A stretch of DNA of 8,226 nt from Bacteroidota bacterium. GTDB lineage: Bacteria; Bacteroidota; Bacteroidia; Bacteroidales; VadinHA17. The position numbers and the translations under genes are program-made. The notes beneath the pieces were generated by a model. The model had not been told where the DNA came from and did not search any database. It saw only the letters and a list, made by a program, of their open reading frames with translations. The number at the start of each line of letters is the position of its first letter. The first letter of the stretch is position 1. The stretch lies in the NCBI GenBank assembly GCA_030642585.1, contig DAOWNN010000082.1:1-8226 (forward strand). The letters are read 5' to 3'. Shown piece after piece: positions 6,638 through 8,226 of this stretch.

Positions 6638-6744
6638 TCAAATTTTCTGGAAAAGTGTATTATTCAGGGACTTTAACTTTAAGATTCAAACAATAATTAT
6701 TAATATTGTAAATAGCTCTGGCTTAAACAAAATCTATCATTGAC

Positions 6745-8076
6745 ATGAGATACTTAATTTTACTATTTACGGTCCTCTTTTCCGGCATGCTTTTAAATGC
6801 ACAGGATGTAAAACTTGATATCAGTTCACCTGCAGAAATTACTGCCGGTGAACCGGCTGTGATTGAAATCAAACTGTCAAAAGGTACCCTTTCGGGATTT
6901 GCCCGTTTACAACAACAATTTCCAGATGCAATCAATGTGAAGGCTATTGAATCTGCAGGAGCCGATTTTAGTTTTTCTGAAGGTAAGCTGAATATTATCT
7001 GGCTAAACCTTCCGGCTCAAAGTGAGCTGGTTCTGAAATATGAACTGATAGCTGATCAAAGGGTAAAAGGCGATTTTATGCTGGAAGGAAGGTTTTCATA
7101 TATTAGAGAAAGTGAAAGAGAGGAAATGGATGTAGATCCTATAAATATTCATATCAATCCTTCCGGTCAGGTGAGTGAAGACCTGATTGTAGACATCCAG
7201 GATTATGTTGGCGATTTCTATATTGTCGGAGATCCAGGCGAGAAATTGCCAGTTGTTTGTTACCGCGAGGTTCCCTATATTAACCCTTCTTCAGATGGTT
7301 GGATTGTCAATGTTCTTGTTAGTAGAGGAGAGGTTACTAAGTTGGCAAGAGTTGAAGAAACAATCCCGGTTGGATATATGGCGGAAAATATTGATGGGAA
7401 GAATGCGATATTTAGTTTTAAAGGAGGCATAGCAAAATATTTATGGATGACCCTTCCGGAAGATCCATATTTTATTGTGTCATATAAGCTGAAATCAGAG
7501 AGTGGAAGCATTGATGAAACCCCTGAAATAGATGGTAAGTTTTCCTTTATGCTAGAAGATAATGTTAAAAATGTAAGCATCATACAGAAAGATATAGCAC
7601 TATCGGAAATGAACAGTCAGGAATTGGTGGCTCTGATAAGCCCTTCTGGTTCTTCAGCTAAAGTCACTCAAAAGCCCCTCCTTGTTTTGGATAAACCAAA
7701 AGAGGATCCTAAGCCCAAGCCTGTTGCTGTGGTTAAACCCAAACCAATACAAGAGAAGCCGGTGGTTCAGGAACAAACTAAAGTGGCCGCTCCGGGTGTA
7801 ATTTTTAAAGTTCAACTGCTGGCTTCTGTCAGACCAATTGATACAGACAAATACTTCGCCGGTCAAAATGTTGGGAGAATTAGTAGCGAGACTCATGGTA
7901 AGCTGTATAAATATACAACAGGTAATTTTAAATATTATAAAGATGCCCGGGCCTATATTGAAGATTTGTTCTTAAATACAAGTATTGAGGAAGCCTTTGT
8001 AACTGCGTATAATAATGGTAACCGAATTCCAGTGAAAGAAGCATTGAGATTAACAAGGCAGAAATGGTTCAAGTAA
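6745..8076 (+). CDS. Exported protein with duplicated N-terminal domain and C-terminal SPOR-like domain
   Basis: 443 aa, function unknown. A signal peptide (1-18 or so, MRYLILLFTVLFSGMLLNAQ, cut near LNA|QD) sends it across the inner membrane. Two similar beta-rich domains follow, about 22-137 and 170-282. The aligned landmarks are IEIKLSKGTLSGFARLQQ with VNVLVSRGEVTKLARVEE, FSFSEGKLNIIWLNLPAQ with FSFKGGIAKYLWMTLPED, and KGDFMLEGRFSYI with DETPEIDGKFSFML. A Lys/Pro-rich linker (about 316-345) leads to a C-terminal domain (352-436) with VIFKVQLLAS, GKLYKYTTGNFKYYKDARAYIEDL and EEAFVTAYNNGNRI. This is the pattern of SPOR domains, which bind peptidoglycan lacking stem peptides. Periplasmic, wall-associated location is therefore inferred. 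An imperfect -7-like TAACTTTA (6674-6681) lies upstream. The next gene starts 28 bp downstream, suggesting an operon. Confidence 0.85.
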   Translation: MRYLILLFTVLFSGMLLNAQDVKLDISSPAEITAGEPAVIEIKLSKGTLSGFARLQQQFPDAINVKAIESAGADFSFSEGKLNIIWLNLPAQSELVLKYELIADQRVKGDFMLEGRFSYIRESEREEMDVDPINIHINPSGQVSEDLIVDIQDYVGDFYIVGDPGEKLPVVCYREVPYINPSSDGWIVNVLVSRGEVTKLARVEETIPVGYMAENIDGKNAIFSFKGGIAKYLWMTLPEDPYFIVSYKLKSESGSIDETPEIDGKFSFMLEDNVKNVSIIQKDIALSEMNSQELVALISPSGSSAKVTQKPLLVLDKPKEDPKPKPVAVVKPKPIQEKPVVQEQTKVAAPGVIFKVQLLASVRPIDTDKYFAGQNVGRISSETHGKLYKYTTGNFKYYKDARAYIEDLFLNTSIEEAFVTAYNNGNRIPVKEALRLTRQKWFK

Positions 8077-8104
8077 ATTGTAGTGTATTTCAGTCCCTGA
8101 TACT

Positions 8105-8226
8105 ATGAGGTCATTTATAAGATACTTTGTCTTTTCATTTTTGGCTTTTTCCCTGCCTCTCATAAATCATGCCCAGGATAATTTCTTTGACAGCTTGCTG
8201 ATTGAGGAGGTTAAAGTTGATAATCC
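8105..8226 (+). CDS. Start of an exported protein (3' end outside window)
   Basis: Only the first 40 complete codons are visible, with an open frame to the right edge. The N-terminus MRSFIRYFVFSFLAFSLPL is a basic residue-hydrophobic core signal peptide ending INHAQD, matching the '-AQ|D' cleavage style of the preceding gene. The mature start DNFFDSLLIEEVKVDNP is acidic. The gap from the preceding stop codon is only 28 bp, so the two genes are probably one transcription unit encoding envelope proteins. The family cannot be decided from this fragment; an outer-membrane protein is a guess. Confidence 0.7.
   Translation, partial: MRSFIRYFVFSFLAFSLPLINHAQDNFFDSLLIEEVKVDN

Noticed and set aside
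6671..6682. CTTTAACTTTAA tandem hexamer before the SPOR-like gene
   Set aside because: Two copies of an AT-rich hexamer are not notable; at most one provides an imperfect -7 box.
6664..8100. 9-bp inverted repeat TCAGGGACT / AGTCCCTGA flanking the SPOR-like gene
   Set aside because: Nine bases over 1.4 kb is readily expected by chance, and there are no element ends or target duplications.

Overview
The window looks like chromosomal DNA of a member of the Bacteroidota, probably a Bacteroidales/Marinilabiliales-type lineage. It is AT-rich and starts lack strong Shine-Dalgarno sequences. One perfect and one near-perfect TAnnTTTG -7 box of the Bacteroidota type precede genes. Signal peptides end in the '-NAQ|D' / '-HAQ|D' style common in this phylum. 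The protein families also fit: a PF13568-like outer-membrane barrel behind a membrane segment, a UvrA of the Bacteroidota type, and a SPOR-like domain at the C-terminus of an exported protein. The lineage call is inference; no rRNA gene or phylogenetic marker search was possible.

Layout, all genes on the + strand: (1) the 3' part of an envelope protein with a hydrophobic segment, a long low-complexity linker and a C-terminal beta-barrel (2-1261, cut by the left edge); (2) a 233-bp spacer with two short palindromes and a candidate promoter; (3) a membrane-anchored lytic transglycosylase of the MltD/Slt type (1495-2547); (4) full-length uvrA, 941 codons (2649-5474); (5) a 455-bp non-coding stretch with unusual composition and several repeats (5475-5929); (6) a LOG-family (TIGR00730) Rossmann-fold nucleotide hydrolase (5930-6637); (7) an exported 443-aa protein of unknown function with two diverged copies of one domain and a C-terminal SPOR-like domain (6745-8076); (8) the first 41 codons of another exported protein (8105 to the right edge), probably co-transcribed with gene 7.

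The genes are mostly housekeeping and envelope functions: peptidoglycan remodelling, nucleotide-excision repair, nucleotide metabolism and periplasmic/outer-membrane proteins. There is no tRNA, rRNA, CRISPR array, transposase, integrase, toxin-antitoxin pair or recognisable defence system. I see no complete novel system. The parts most worth a second look are the repeat-bearing spacer downstream of uvrA, the internally duplicated SPOR-like protein with its downstream partner, and the degenerate LysM-like tail of the transglycosylase.
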